From assembly GCA_015067565.1 (NCBI GenBank), contig SVMF01000001.1, forward strand, positions 62,001-126,000: a stretch of DNA of 64,000 nucleotides, in the 5' to 3' direction. Under the pieces are notes generated by a model. It ran no database searches. It was not told the DNA's origin and saw only the letters and a program-made list of their open reading frames with translations. Source of the stretch: Oscillospiraceae bacterium (GTDB lineage: Bacteria > Bacillota > Clostridia > Oscillospirales > Oscillospiraceae). Shown piece after piece: positions 44,049 through 52,245 of this stretch (the first letter of the stretch is position 1; each line of letters begins with the position of its first letter). The translations under genes were made by a program, and so were the position numbers.

Positions 44049-44594
44049 TTAATATAACGACTGAATGATGTCCGGATGTGGGGACGGGATCACAACACTC
44101 TCGCTCATGAGCCCCTTGGCCTCTGGCAGCTTCTCGCCTGCAGAAATCGCTGCACGAACCGCTGCGACCTCACCGGTGAGGGTGATAAAAGACTTGCCAC
44201 CCAAGCCGCGTCCCAGGCGCACATCGATGAGCTGCACATCGGCTGCCTTGACGGCTGCATCAGCTACGATGACGGCTGCGCAGAGGCTGAAGGCCTCCAT
44301 CACACCGACAGCGGAAACCTGACCGATGTCATTGCAAGCATTGATGGCCTTGGGAACCTGCTCGTGGACGTGGGAGATGATCATGCTGTCGACCAGACGG
44401 GAGCCTGCGACTTCCTTACCTGCCGCAACACTCTCCTTGACCGCAGCGACCTCGCCCGTAACAAGGACGATATACTTACCGGCACAAACCGGCTGTGCGC
44501 AAACCAACTCCACGGTCGCCGCCTTGAGCATCGCATCGCCGGCATTGACGCCCAGAGGGATGCTATTGGTTTCAATCATGCCTAATGCATTCAT
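44049..44594 (-). CDS. BMC trimeric shell protein, PduT-like (BMC-T)
   Basis: 181 residues formed by two fused BMC domains (NALGMIETNSIPLGVNAGDA and VSAVGVMEAFSLCAAVIVAD), giving a pseudohexameric trimer. In the first domain AQPVCAGKYIVLVTGEV has a Cys where PduT holds a pore [4Fe-4S] cluster shared by three subunits. The partner PduS-like gene is immediately upstream and overlaps by ATGA, supporting an electron path through the shell. Confidence 0.92.
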   Translation of the reverse strand: MNALGMIETNSIPLGVNAGDAMLKAATVELVCAQPVCAGKYIVLVTGEVAAVKESVAAGKEVAGSRLVDSMIISHVHEQVPKAINACNDIGQVSAVGVMEAFSLCAAVIVADAAVKAADVQLIDVRLGRGLGGKSFITLTGEVAAVRAAISAGEKLPEAKGLMSESVVIPSPHPDIIQSLY

Positions 44595-45904
44595 TTGGAC
44601 GACCTCCTGATTTCAATGTAATCGCTTGTAATATTGCTGACCGTGCCGGAGATGCTTGCGTGCATCTTTACACCGAGCTTGCCTTCGGCAATGTCTGCAA
44701 TCAGTTGATTTTTGCGAACCTTATCTCCGACAGCGACCTTCGGTACGCTCGGCGCACCGACACCCATGCGCAGGAAAATGCGCACACAGTCGGTGCTCAG
44801 GGGTTTATCCTGCAGCGGAGCGGGCACATCGTACTTCGTCAGGCCAAGTCTTCCGATCAGACGGGAGACCGGAACCTTCTTGTTCTCCAGTCCGCCATCG
44901 ACCGAGGTGAAGACCTCTTTTCTTGCGCGGGTCCCCTTGGCTGCGATGGCTCCCTTCAAGGTTTGCATGACCTGCGAGGGCTTGAGACCGAAATTGCAGG
45001 CGTAGTAGGTGCAAAGACCACAGTTACAGCAAGAGAAGATGCCGTTGAAATCGCCGAGAAGATCCACACCGTTTGCAAGGCTGCGCATAGCCTTATGTGG
45101 CTGTACATTCAGTCCCAGTGCATTTCTCGGGCACATCTGCGTGCACATCGAGCACTGGCAGCACACCGCCATCATTCTCTTGAGGTTCAGTGTGTCATCC
45201 TTCTGCTCCAGGAGCGGATGATTCTTCGGGATGGCCAGCAGGCCGCCCGTGGTCTTGGTCACGGGGATATCCAGCGTATCGACCACACGGCCCATGCAGG
45301 GACCACCGATGATGTAATTACAGTCCTCCGTAGTGCCGCCTGCGGCCTCGAGCACTTCTTTCAGGGAAATGCCAACCGGGACACGCACGGTAACCGGATT
45401 CTTGACTGCACCGCCGACGGTGACATATTTTTCGATGACCTTCTTGCCGTCGATGGCATTTGCGATATTGACCAGTGTGCTGACGTTACACACAACAGCG
45501 CCGACATCCAGAGGAAGTCCTCCCGTCGGCACGACACGTCCGGTCACTTCGTAGACGATCTGCTGCTCATCGCCAGCCGGATAGTATGCATCGAGCAGAT
45601 GCAGCGTCACATCAGGGAACTCCTTGACGACTCTCTTCAGTGCCTCCACAGCATCATGATAATGCTCCTTCAGGCAAATCACGGCATATTTCGCACCTGT
45701 GAATTCCTTGACCGCACGGATGCCCTTGACCACATCGGCAGCATAGACCTGCATCACCTGCTGATCTACACGCAGAAGCGGCTCACATTCGGCACCGTTT
45801 GCAAGGACATACTCGGCTTTACAGTTGATTTTTACATGAGTCGGAAAACCTGCGCCGCCTGCGCCGAGAATACCGGCGTCGCATACAATTTTATTCAGCT
45901 CCAT
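44591..45904 (-). CDS. PduS/RnfC-like flavin and Fe-S electron-transfer protein
   Basis: 437 residues. N-terminal NADH/FMN-binding RnfC-like region with Gly-rich GILGAGGAGFPTHVKI and GAECEPLL; central SLBB-like part; two ferredoxin motifs CCQCSMCTQMCP and CCNCGLCTYYAC for [4Fe-4S] clusters; C-terminal RnfC-like barrel (KVAVGDKVRKNQLIADIAEG). In Pdu systems PduS passes electrons through the PduT cluster, either recycling cofactor or exporting reducing power. Here it may balance NADH made by aldehyde oxidation. Five bases after the aldehyde dehydrogenase. Confidence 0.9.
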   Translation of the reverse strand: MELNKIVCDAGILGAGGAGFPTHVKINCKAEYVLANGAECEPLLRVDQQVMQVYAADVVKGIRAVKEFTGAKYAVICLKEHYHDAVEALKRVVKEFPDVTLHLLDAYYPAGDEQQIVYEVTGRVVPTGGLPLDVGAVVCNVSTLVNIANAIDGKKVIEKYVTVGGAVKNPVTVRVPVGISLKEVLEAAGGTTEDCNYIIGGPCMGRVVDTLDIPVTKTTGGLLAIPKNHPLLEQKDDTLNLKRMMAVCCQCSMCTQMCPRNALGLNVQPHKAMRSLANGVDLLGDFNGIFSCCNCGLCTYYACNFGLKPSQVMQTLKGAIAAKGTRARKEVFTSVDGGLENKKVPVSRLIGRLGLTKYDVPAPLQDKPLSTDCVRIFLRMGVGAPSVPKVAVGDKVRKNQLIADIAEGKLGVKMHASISGTVSNITSDYIEIRRSSK

Positions 45905-45909
45905 AGCAA

Positions 45910-47313
45910 TCAGATAATGCGGAAGTCACCCTTGAGCACGCAGCGTCTTGCGCGCGTGAAGGACTTCGCACTGGTTAAGCCCTCACCGGTCGGAGTGGCG
46001 ATGGTCAGCGTGGTGTAGCCCTCGCCGCCGAAGCCCAAACCGGAGTAGGACGGAGCGTTCTTGACAAAAATAGTGGTGTTCATCTTGCGTGCCGCACGGG
46101 ACATATTGTGAACATTGGTCGAATGGATCATGGCAGAGTGCTGGTTGCCATGCTCGGCACGGAAGGCCTCAGCCAAAGCCTCATCAAAGTTTGACACACG
46201 AACCATGCCCAAAACCGGCATGAGCATCTCAACTTCAACGAACGGATGATAACGGTCAACATCCGCAATGATCAGGACGGGCTCACCGGTGAAGGCAACG
46301 CCGCTCTCACGCAGAATGTAAGTCGCATCGTGACCGACAAACTTGCGGTTGATGACATACTTGCCGTCCTTGTTGATAAGAACGGTACGGACGATCTTGT
46401 CGATGTCCTCGCCGTAGACGCGGAAGGCACCGTGCTGCTGCATGGTGTTCATCAGAGCGTCTGCAATCGAGTTGACCATGAAGACTTCCTTTTCTGCAAC
46501 ACACAGAACATTGTTGTCGAAGCTTGCGCCATCGACAATATGCTTGGCTGTCTGCGGAATATCGGCAGTCTCGTCAACGATGACGGGGGGATTGCCCGGT
46601 CCTGCCGCAACGCACTTCTTGCCGGACTTCATGGCTACGGCCACGACGGCCTCGCCGCCGGTGACAGCCAGCATCTTGATGGCCTTATGCTTCATGATGA
46701 CATCGGAGGTCTCGAGGGTCGGCTCCTTCGGAGCGGTGATCAGGCCGTTCGGACCGCCCGCTGCGATGATTGCGTTGTTGAGCACTTCCATAGCTCTCTG
46801 AGATGCTCTCTTTGCCGCCGGATGAGGATTAAATACGACCGCATTGCCTGCAGCGATCATGCTGATGGAATTGTTGATCACAGTAGCCGTCGGATTGGTC
46901 GACGGGGTAATGGCACCGATGACGCCGTACGGTGCCGTCTCGACCAGGGTCAGGCCATCGTCACCGCTAAATGCGGTCGGATGCAGATCTTCAATTCCGG
47001 GGGTCTTGTTGGCTGCAAGGAGGTTCTTAGCGATCTTGTGGTGGACTTTGCCGTAGCCGGTCTCCTCGTGTGCCATGATCGAGAATTCCTCTGCGTGTGC
47101 TCTGGCTGCCTGACGCATTGCCTCGATCAGCTTTCCACGCTCCTCGAGAGACATTTCCATCAAGCGCTCCTGCGCACGGATGGCGGTGTTAATCGCTTCA
47201 TGTACATCATCAAACAAGCACTTACCGCTGCCATCGGGAGCGCAGGTGCCACATTCGATGCTGCTGCGTGTCTGTTCGGCGATCTGCCGGATCTGTTCTT
47301 TTGTCAATGCCAT
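45910..47313 (-). CDS. BMC CoA-acylating acetaldehyde dehydrogenase (PduP/EutE type)
   Basis: 467 residues. N-terminal amphipathic helix (MALTKEQIRQIAEQTRSS) typical of shell targeting, then an aldehyde dehydrogenase fold: TPSTNPTATVINNSISM, KCVAAGPGNPPVIVDETAD, catalytic Cys in FDNNVLCVAEKEV, APSYSGLGFGGEGYTTLT. Converts acetaldehyde, NAD+ and CoA to acetyl-CoA and NADH. Its substrate here would be acetaldehyde from DeoC. Cofactors are recycled inside the shell by PduL (CoA) and the alcohol dehydrogenase (NAD+). Confidence 0.95.
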   Translation of the reverse strand: MALTKEQIRQIAEQTRSSIECGTCAPDGSGKCLFDDVHEAINTAIRAQERLMEMSLEERGKLIEAMRQAARAHAEEFSIMAHEETGYGKVHHKIAKNLLAANKTPGIEDLHPTAFSGDDGLTLVETAPYGVIGAITPSTNPTATVINNSISMIAAGNAVVFNPHPAAKRASQRAMEVLNNAIIAAGGPNGLITAPKEPTLETSDVIMKHKAIKMLAVTGGEAVVAVAMKSGKKCVAAGPGNPPVIVDETADIPQTAKHIVDGASFDNNVLCVAEKEVFMVNSIADALMNTMQQHGAFRVYGEDIDKIVRTVLINKDGKYVINRKFVGHDATYILRESGVAFTGEPVLIIADVDRYHPFVEVEMLMPVLGMVRVSNFDEALAEAFRAEHGNQHSAMIHSTNVHNMSRAARKMNTTIFVKNAPSYSGLGFGGEGYTTLTIATPTGEGLTSAKSFTRARRCVLKGDFRII

Positions 47314-47322
47314 ACGCTAACC

Positions 47323-47628
47323 TCAGCTTTCTTTGTTGAATTTTTCAAAAATACGGCTTCCATTGACATCAACGGAGTCGATAATTGCGACAATGCTCTG
47401 ATCGACAGGCTTATTCTCGGTAACGCTGGTCTGGCGCGAGGAACTTCCTCCGACAACCATGACGACCTCTCCCTCGCCTGCTCCGACGGCATCGATGGCG
47501 ACAATCAGGCCGCCCTTTTCCTGCCATGTTTCAATATCGATCGGTTTGACGATCAGCAGCTTCAGTCCGTAGAGCTTTTCGGCCTTGTTTGTGCTGACCA
47601 CCGTTCCCTTAACTCTGGCTAATTGCAT
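47323..47628 (-). CDS. BMC vertex protein, EutN/CcmL family (BMC-P 3)
   Basis: 101 residues: MQLARVKGTVVSTNKAEKLY, LLIVKPIDIETWQEKGG, GAGEGEVVMVVGGSSSRQTS, IVAIIDSVDV. The Gly/Ser-rich RQTS region matches the vertex-family loop. Third pentamer paralogue. Overlaps the upstream gene by ten bases. Confidence 0.9.
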   Translation of the reverse strand: MQLARVKGTVVSTNKAEKLYGLKLLIVKPIDIETWQEKGGLIVAIDAVGAGEGEVVMVVGGSSSRQTSVTENKPVDQSIVAIIDSVDVNGSRIFEKFNKES

Positions 47629-48317
47629 AGTTCCTCTCCTTCATACTGTACGATTACATCGTTGCTCAGCAGGGCATCCCTCGCTGCAGGCGTGATGATC
47701 GCCCCGACACAGCAGCAGATGGTCTTATCCGCACGCTGTGCTGCGGCCAAGACATCTGCCTCAGTCACGAGGCTTGCGCCGATGCGCTTTGCCGCATCGC
47801 CCGTAAAGTACGGGTAAACGCCCACGTTCATCTGCCGCAGTGTCTCAATCGAGCTTGCCACGCCCTCCAGGAAGGTGTTACGACGGAACTTCGGCGGCTC
47901 AAAATCGATGTAAAGCCGCACATCCTTCTTCCAAAGGATGCTGCGCACCATCAGGTAAGACAGCAGACTCTCGTCCTTGCCCTCGGACACCTCCTTGAGG
48001 AGCTCCAGACGGGGCGCGACCAAGATAATCGTCTTTGCCTTTGCAATGCGCTGCGTCAGCTCGGCCTCGCTCATGCTTGCGGCATAAAGCGTCGTGTCAT
48101 CCTGCAGCTCGGTCTTTTCCGTGAAGCAGATGGGTGTAAAACCTTCACCGAACTGGGTGTTGAGGAGCTTTTTAAGTTCCTTTGGGTAGGCAATGGGCGC
48201 AGCCAGCAGCACGGCCACATCCTCCGGATGCTGTGCCTGCCGCTGCAGAATTGCCACTCGCTTGACAACCTCAGCAACGATCAGATCTATTAACTTGTGT
48301 AAAAGCTCGTGATTCAT
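47619..48317 (-). CDS. BMC-associated protein of unknown function (flavoprotein-like)
   Basis: 232 residues. Starts with an amphipathic helix (MNHELLHKLIDLIVAEVVKR) that looks like an encapsulation peptide, then alternating strands and helices (VAVLLAAPIAYPKELKKLL, KTIILVAPRLELLKEVSEGK) recalling the flavoprotein/Rossmann-like proteins of some BMC loci. A CCC run (DKTICCCVGAIITPAARDAL) lies near the end. I cannot name a reaction. ATG 48317 is placed after GAGGGC. Between pduL and a vertex gene, so a structural, assembly or cofactor role is possible. Confidence 0.65.
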   Translation of the reverse strand: MNHELLHKLIDLIVAEVVKRVAILQRQAQHPEDVAVLLAAPIAYPKELKKLLNTQFGEGFTPICFTEKTELQDDTTLYAASMSEAELTQRIAKAKTIILVAPRLELLKEVSEGKDESLLSYLMVRSILWKKDVRLYIDFEPPKFRRNTFLEGVASSIETLRQMNVGVYPYFTGDAAKRIGASLVTEADVLAAAQRADKTICCCVGAIITPAARDALLSNDVIVQYEGEELCN

Positions 48318-48341
48318 AATGCCCTCACACAAAACGAATGA

Positions 48342-48980
48342 TTATTTCAGCACCTCCATCATCGGGCTGCCCGACATGGCGATAGCATTGGCCTCATCGG
48401 TATCGATGTGGACCTCAAGCTCGTGGCCGTTGCCGGCACGAACCACAACATTTTCAAACACGACTGTGCGCTCGCCCTCACTTCTCAGGCGCACGGACTG
48501 TCCGTCCTGCAGACCGAAAAGCTTGGCCTGCTCCGGTGAGATGTGCAAATGTCTTGCCGCAACAATCACGCCCTCGGAAATTTCCGCCTGACCGGCCGGG
48601 CCGATCAGGGTGCAGCCGGGAGTTCCGGAGATCTTTCCGGACATACGGACCGGGGGGCGAATACCGAGTGCGAACGAATCGGTCAAGGCGATCTCGACCT
48701 GCGTATCCTTACGCTCCGGGCCAAGCACGCGCACGCGCTCAAGCTTACCCTTCGGCCCCTGCACCGTCACCTGCTCCTTGCAGGCAAACTGTCCGGGCTG
48801 CGAAAGGTCCTTGAACTTCTGCAGCTCATAACCCTTGCCGAAGAGCTTTTCCACATCGGCGCGGCACAAATGTACATGACGAGCCGAAGAGGCTACCGGA
48901 ACAAAAATCTTTCCGGTCTTGTGAAATACGGATTCCGCCACCGCAAGCTGAACGCTGCGTTGAACCTTTGCCTTATCCAT
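48342..48980 (-). CDS. pduL: BMC phosphate propanoyl/acetyltransferase PduL
   Basis: 212 residues. N-terminal encapsulation helix (MDKAKVQRSVQLAVAESVFH), then two PduL barrels carrying the zinc-binding His sets SARHVHLCRADVEKLFG and AARHLHISPEQAKLFG, plus HIDTDEANA. Converts acetyl-CoA and phosphate to acetyl-phosphate, releasing CoA in the lumen; acetate kinase outside can then make ATP. Overlaps the alcohol dehydrogenase gene by eight bases. Confidence 0.95.
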   Translation of the reverse strand: MDKAKVQRSVQLAVAESVFHKTGKIFVPVASSARHVHLCRADVEKLFGKGYELQKFKDLSQPGQFACKEQVTVQGPKGKLERVRVLGPERKDTQVEIALTDSFALGIRPPVRMSGKISGTPGCTLIGPAGQAEISEGVIVAARHLHISPEQAKLFGLQDGQSVRLRSEGERTVVFENVVVRAGNGHELEVHIDTDEANAIAMSGSPMMEVLK

Positions 48981-50169
48981 CGGTCTTCACCTTCTTCATC
49001 AGAAGTCCTTCATAGTAGGTCTTTGCGATGATGGTCTTGACATCCTCGCGGGTCGGCCGCACCGCATTTGTGGCTGTAGCCGTATCCTGCAGAGCGTGCT
49101 CTGCAATCACGTCAATGTCCTTCATATCAAATTTCGTGTCGCACAGCGGCGGGATCTTTACATCCTCGATCAAGCGACGTACCGCGATGATACACTGCTT
49201 GGAAGCCTCATCAACACTCATGTGGTCGACCTTCTCACCCATCGCCTGCGCTACCTCCGCGAGTCTGCCCATGCAGTACGGACGGTTGAATTCCAGAACT
49301 CTCGGCAGCATGATCGCATTTGCCAGGCCGTGCGGGATATTATAATAGCCGCCAAGCTGGTGAGCAATGCCATGCACCAAACCCAGGCCCGCATTGGAGA
49401 ACGAAAGACCTGCCATATACTCAGCCCAGCACATATCCGTTCTGGCATCCATGTTGGAGCCGTCACGAACCGCTTCACGCAGCGACTCAGAAACCAAACG
49501 GATTGACTCCATTGCAAGTGCGTCGGTAAACGGGGTATGCGTGTTGCAAATGTACGCCTCGATTGCATGCGTCAGCGCGTCGATACCGGTTGCAGCCGTC
49601 AGCGAAGGCGGCATGCCAACCATCAGCATCGGGTCATTGAGCGCTATGTGTGCCAAACAGTTGGTGTCGACCATCAGCATCTTGGACTTGGATTCCTCGT
49701 CAGTCACGACATACGCGCGTGTACATTCCGAACCAGTGCCTGCCGTGGTATTGACTGCAATAATCGGCGTGCCTCGTTTCTTGGACTTGTTGTAGCCGTT
49801 ATAGTCCTGGATCTTGCCACCGTTGGCAGAAAGAATACTGACCGCTTTCGCCACATCGATCGGTGAGCCACCACCGACAGCGATGATGACATTACAATCA
49901 TTCTTCTTATAAAACTCGAATGCCTCATTGACGATACGAACCGAAGGGTTAGGCTCGACACCGTCATAGACGACATAGTTGATCTTCGCATCGTCCATAA
50001 CGGCTGTGATCTTACCGGCGGTGCCGCTCTTGATCAGGCCTTTGTCGGTTACGACAAGAACACGGTTCGCATTCATACGGCCAAGGAAGTACGGGATCTT
50101 CATGATGCCATCACGGCCGATCAGGGTATGACGCGGCTGATAAAGCTCAACCATTCCTTTGTTTTCCAT
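48973..50169 (-). CDS. Iron-containing alcohol dehydrogenase
   Basis: 398-residue group III dehydrogenase reducing acetaldehyde to ethanol with NADH, regenerating NAD+ for the aldehyde dehydrogenase. Visible: GGGSPIDVAKAVSIL (nucleotide loop), NTTAGTGSECTRAYV, and metal ligands in ATGIDALTHAIEAYI and GIAHQLGGYYNIPHGLANAIM. No clear encapsulation helix. ATG 50169 follows AGGAG; a longer frame from 50196 overlaps the operator boxes and is rejected. First structural gene of the BMC operon. Confidence 0.93.
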   Translation of the reverse strand: MENKGMVELYQPRHTLIGRDGIMKIPYFLGRMNANRVLVVTDKGLIKSGTAGKITAVMDDAKINYVVYDGVEPNPSVRIVNEAFEFYKKNDCNVIIAVGGGSPIDVAKAVSILSANGGKIQDYNGYNKSKKRGTPIIAVNTTAGTGSECTRAYVVTDEESKSKMLMVDTNCLAHIALNDPMLMVGMPPSLTAATGIDALTHAIEAYICNTHTPFTDALAMESIRLVSESLREAVRDGSNMDARTDMCWAEYMAGLSFSNAGLGLVHGIAHQLGGYYNIPHGLANAIMLPRVLEFNRPYCMGRLAEVAQAMGEKVDHMSVDEASKQCIIAVRRLIEDVKIPPLCDTKFDMKDIDVIAEHALQDTATATNAVRPTREDVKTIIAKTYYEGLLMKKVKTDG

Positions 50170-50189
50170 AATCTTACTCCTGTAAAAAT

Positions 50190-50205
50190 CGCTCAAAATC
50201 GCTCA
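50190..50205. promoter_or_regulatory. DeoR-type operator in the BMC operon leader
   Basis: Two CGCTCA boxes 10 bases apart (50190-50195, 50200-50205), downstream of the predicted transcript start and ahead of the adh ribosome site. The same paired box occurs at the deoR promoter. Confidence 0.65.
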
Positions 50206-50230
50206 AAATGTCATATAATCCAACACTTTA

Positions 50231-50259
50231 TGCATATCATCCCACAAAGCGCTTGTAAA
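50231..50259 (-). promoter_or_regulatory. Promoter of the BMC operon
   Basis: Minus strand TTTACA (50259-50254), 17 bases, TATGCA (50236-50231) with an extended TGA. An ACAAGCGCTTTGT near-palindrome lies in the spacer. Predicted leader of about 55 bases containing the operator. Confidence 0.5.
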
Positions 50260-50349
50260 GTCAATAAGAAAGGCACTTTTTCTTCCAATTTCGTTAATTT
50301 GCATAAATTCCGCTGCATTATTTCTGTAGATTTGAACGAAAAATAAAGC

Positions 50350-50391
50350 AAACCGCACAGAAGCGGAAAAGTTTTCCGTTTCTGTGCGGCC
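50350..50391. terminator. Terminator-like hairpin after deoR
   Basis: Stem CCGCACAGAAGCGGAAAA / TTTTCCGTTTCTGTGCGG (one mismatch) between deoR and the BMC promoter, so the regulator and operon are probably separate transcripts. Confidence 0.7.
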
Positions 50392-50397
50392 CAAATT

Positions 50398-50413
50398 CAC
50401 TCAAAATCGCTCA
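50398..50413. promoter_or_regulatory. Second DeoR-type box pair
   Basis: CACTCA (50398-50403) and CGCTCA (50408-50413), again 10 bases apart, overlapping the deoR stop codon. Could allow looping with the other two operator sites about 0.2 and 0.8 kb away. Confidence 0.5.
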
Positions 50414-51196
50414 TTCAGTCGCGAGAAGTGTGCAAGGAATCCCGTGCTGTGCATAGTATTGCACAAATTTCTGTGGCATATTGCGTGTAGAGATGATACG
50501 GCAAGGCTTTTCCGGCGGATAAACCGTTGCAAAAGCTCGTTTATCGAACTTAAAGCTGTCCAGAAGCATATACATTCTGCGGGTCATACGCGAAATCTGG
50601 CTATACATCTGTGTGCGGTTCTTGTCCTGCACGGTATAGCCGCGCTCCAGATCGACACCCTCGACCGTCACGAACACTTTGTCAAAGAAATAACCGCGCA
50701 GCGTGTGGCTCAGATCGTTGTCAAGCGTTTCAATATAGCTCTTGCCGGTATGGACGTCGCCTCCGAGCAGCGTGACAGACACGTTCGGGCATTCCGCCAG
50801 CTCTAAAACGGCTGTAATGCTCGTGGTGACAACAGTCAGACGCTCGATCCCGTGCAGCATCGAGGCCAGCATATTGCAGGTCTTTCCTGCACCGATAAAA
50901 ATGGACTCGCCCGGCTTTACCTGAGCAGCTGCCTCCTGTGCGATGAGGAGCTTTTCCCGATCAGAGTCGTCCAGAATTTCCGTTCCGTTGATATAGTTCT
51001 TGCGCTGTTTGACCCTCTCAGGAATGTGCAGGCCGCCGTGGGATCGTTCTGCCAAACCCTTGCTTTGGATCATCTCAAAATCACGGCGAACTGTCGCCGT
51101 TGAAGCGTCCGTCATCTCGCAGATCTCCGTCAGGGAGACGGATCCGTTTTCAGCGATGCGATCCAAAATCAGCTTTTCTCTTTCCCAATACTTCAT
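50411..51196 (-). CDS. DeoR-family repressor of the BMC operon
   Basis: 261 residues. N-terminal winged helix typical of DeoR/GlpR regulators (ENGSVSLTEICEMTDASTATVRRDFEMIQSKG), then a sugar-phosphate-sensing domain (GESIFIGAGKTCNMLASML, VTTSITAVLELA, VTLLGGDVH). By position it regulates the downstream deoxyribose-phosphate compartment genes; deoxyribose-5-phosphate or a relative is the likely inducer (inference). ATG 51196 is eight bases after GGAGG; longer forms are rejected. Confidence 0.88.
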   Translation of the reverse strand: MKYWEREKLILDRIAENGSVSLTEICEMTDASTATVRRDFEMIQSKGLAERSHGGLHIPERVKQRKNYINGTEILDDSDREKLLIAQEAAAQVKPGESIFIGAGKTCNMLASMLHGIERLTVVTTSITAVLELAECPNVSVTLLGGDVHTGKSYIETLDNDLSHTLRGYFFDKVFVTVEGVDLERGYTVQDKNRTQMYSQISRMTRRMYMLLDSFKFDKRAFATVYPPEKPCRIISTRNMPQKFVQYYAQHGIPCTLLATE

Positions 51197-51218
51197 TCGT
51201 TCATCCTCCAATCATTTT

Positions 51219-51234
51219 CGCTCATTATCGCTCA
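51219..51234. promoter_or_regulatory. DeoR-type operator at the deoR promoter
   Basis: Two CGCTCA boxes 10 bases apart (51219-51224, 51229-51234), at the predicted transcript start of deoR, indicating autorepression. Confidence 0.65.
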
Positions 51235-51239
51235 ATCGG

Positions 51240-51268
51240 AGTATATCACCACTTTTCGTATTTGTCAA
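51240..51268 (-). promoter_or_regulatory. Promoter for deoR
   Basis: Minus strand TTGACA (51268-51263), 17 bases, TATACT (51245-51240). The -35 overlaps the last codons of the deacetylase gene. Confidence 0.75.
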
Positions 51269-52065
51269 TGATTTGTGGTATTTTTTTCTTCAAAAAGTGT
51301 GTCAATGCCCTCAAAGCGATAACCCAACTCTTTATATCGGTTCAGTAGTTCATCCAATATTTCCGCATTGGTTCTGGATGTGCTGTGCAGCAGAACGACC
51401 GCGCCATTGTGAATGCGTGGGATCAACTTGGAAAATGCTTCCTGCGAGGTCGGCTGTTTATCGTTGTACCAGTCGACATAAGCCAAGCTCCAGAAGACCG
51501 TCTTATAACCCATCTGCTGTGCCATCTTCAGGTTTTCCTCCGAGTAGATCCCCTGTGGCGGCCGATAAAATTTTGGCAGCTCTTGCCCCACCGTCTGCTC
51601 GTAGAGCACTTCGAGGGATCTCAGTTCATTTTCAAAGCTCTCCCGATCAGAAAGCTTTGACATATCCCAATGATGATATGTGTGATTTCCGACAATGTGT
51701 CCCTCCTTCACCATGCGCTTGACAAGTGCTCCGTTTTGTTCCAGATAGTTGCCCACAAGAAAAAATGCTGCCCTGACATCATGCTGTTTCAGCACATCCA
51801 GAATTTTTTCCGTGCAGCCGTTCTCGTATCCGGCATCGAAAGTCAGGTAGATGACTTTTTCATCCTCTGCGCCAATATACGCGGCATCATATTTGGCAAG
51901 TGTCTGTCGATCGGCATTTCCGTTCGGAGCCTGTCCCTCCGTTTGAAAGCTCAATCCCCATGAGCCTGTCTGTATGGACTCCTTCTCCATGCGGACAAAC
52001 GGCAGCAATGCAAGCAGCGCCAAAGCCGCAATGAAAAAGCGGCTGTATTTCCAAATTCTTTTCAC
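51265..52065 (-). CDS. PdaA-like polysaccharide deacetylase
   Basis: 266 residues with an N-terminal signal-anchor (KYSRFFIAALALLALLPFV) and a NodB-like CE4 domain: YLTFDAGYENGCTEKIL (catalytic Asp; typically FDDGY, here FDAGY as in PdaA), the metal His pair in VGNHTYHHWDMSKL, RPPQGIYSEENLKMA, and AVVLLHSTS. PdaA-type enzymes deacetylate MurNAc to make muramic delta-lactam in spore cortex. GTG 52065 follows GAGGTGA; longer upstream frames are possible. Confidence 0.88.
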   Translation of the reverse strand: MKRIWKYSRFFIAALALLALLPFVRMEKESIQTGSWGLSFQTEGQAPNGNADRQTLAKYDAAYIGAEDEKVIYLTFDAGYENGCTEKILDVLKQHDVRAAFFLVGNYLEQNGALVKRMVKEGHIVGNHTYHHWDMSKLSDRESFENELRSLEVLYEQTVGQELPKFYRPPQGIYSEENLKMAQQMGYKTVFWSLAYVDWYNDKQPTSQEAFSKLIPRIHNGAVVLLHSTSRTNAEILDELLNRYKELGYRFEGIDTLFEEKNTTNH

Positions 52066-52245
52066 CCTTCTCACCTCGATGCATCCTATGTGCGGTCGAG
52101 CAATCATATGCCGTTTTCCATCTTTGAGTTTTTATGAAGTTGTACCTCTGGAATTTTTTCTAAAATAATAGTAGAAATATATGAATTTTTGTGCTACAAT
52201 CACAACATGGGAGAAAAACCCAAGAAAATGAAGGAGGAAATCATT

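Noticed and set aside
50243-50260. Catabolite-repression (cre) site in the BMC promoter spacer
   Set aside because: ACAAGCGCTTTGT is near-palindromic but mismatches the cre consensus at four conserved positions; left as an unassigned repeat.
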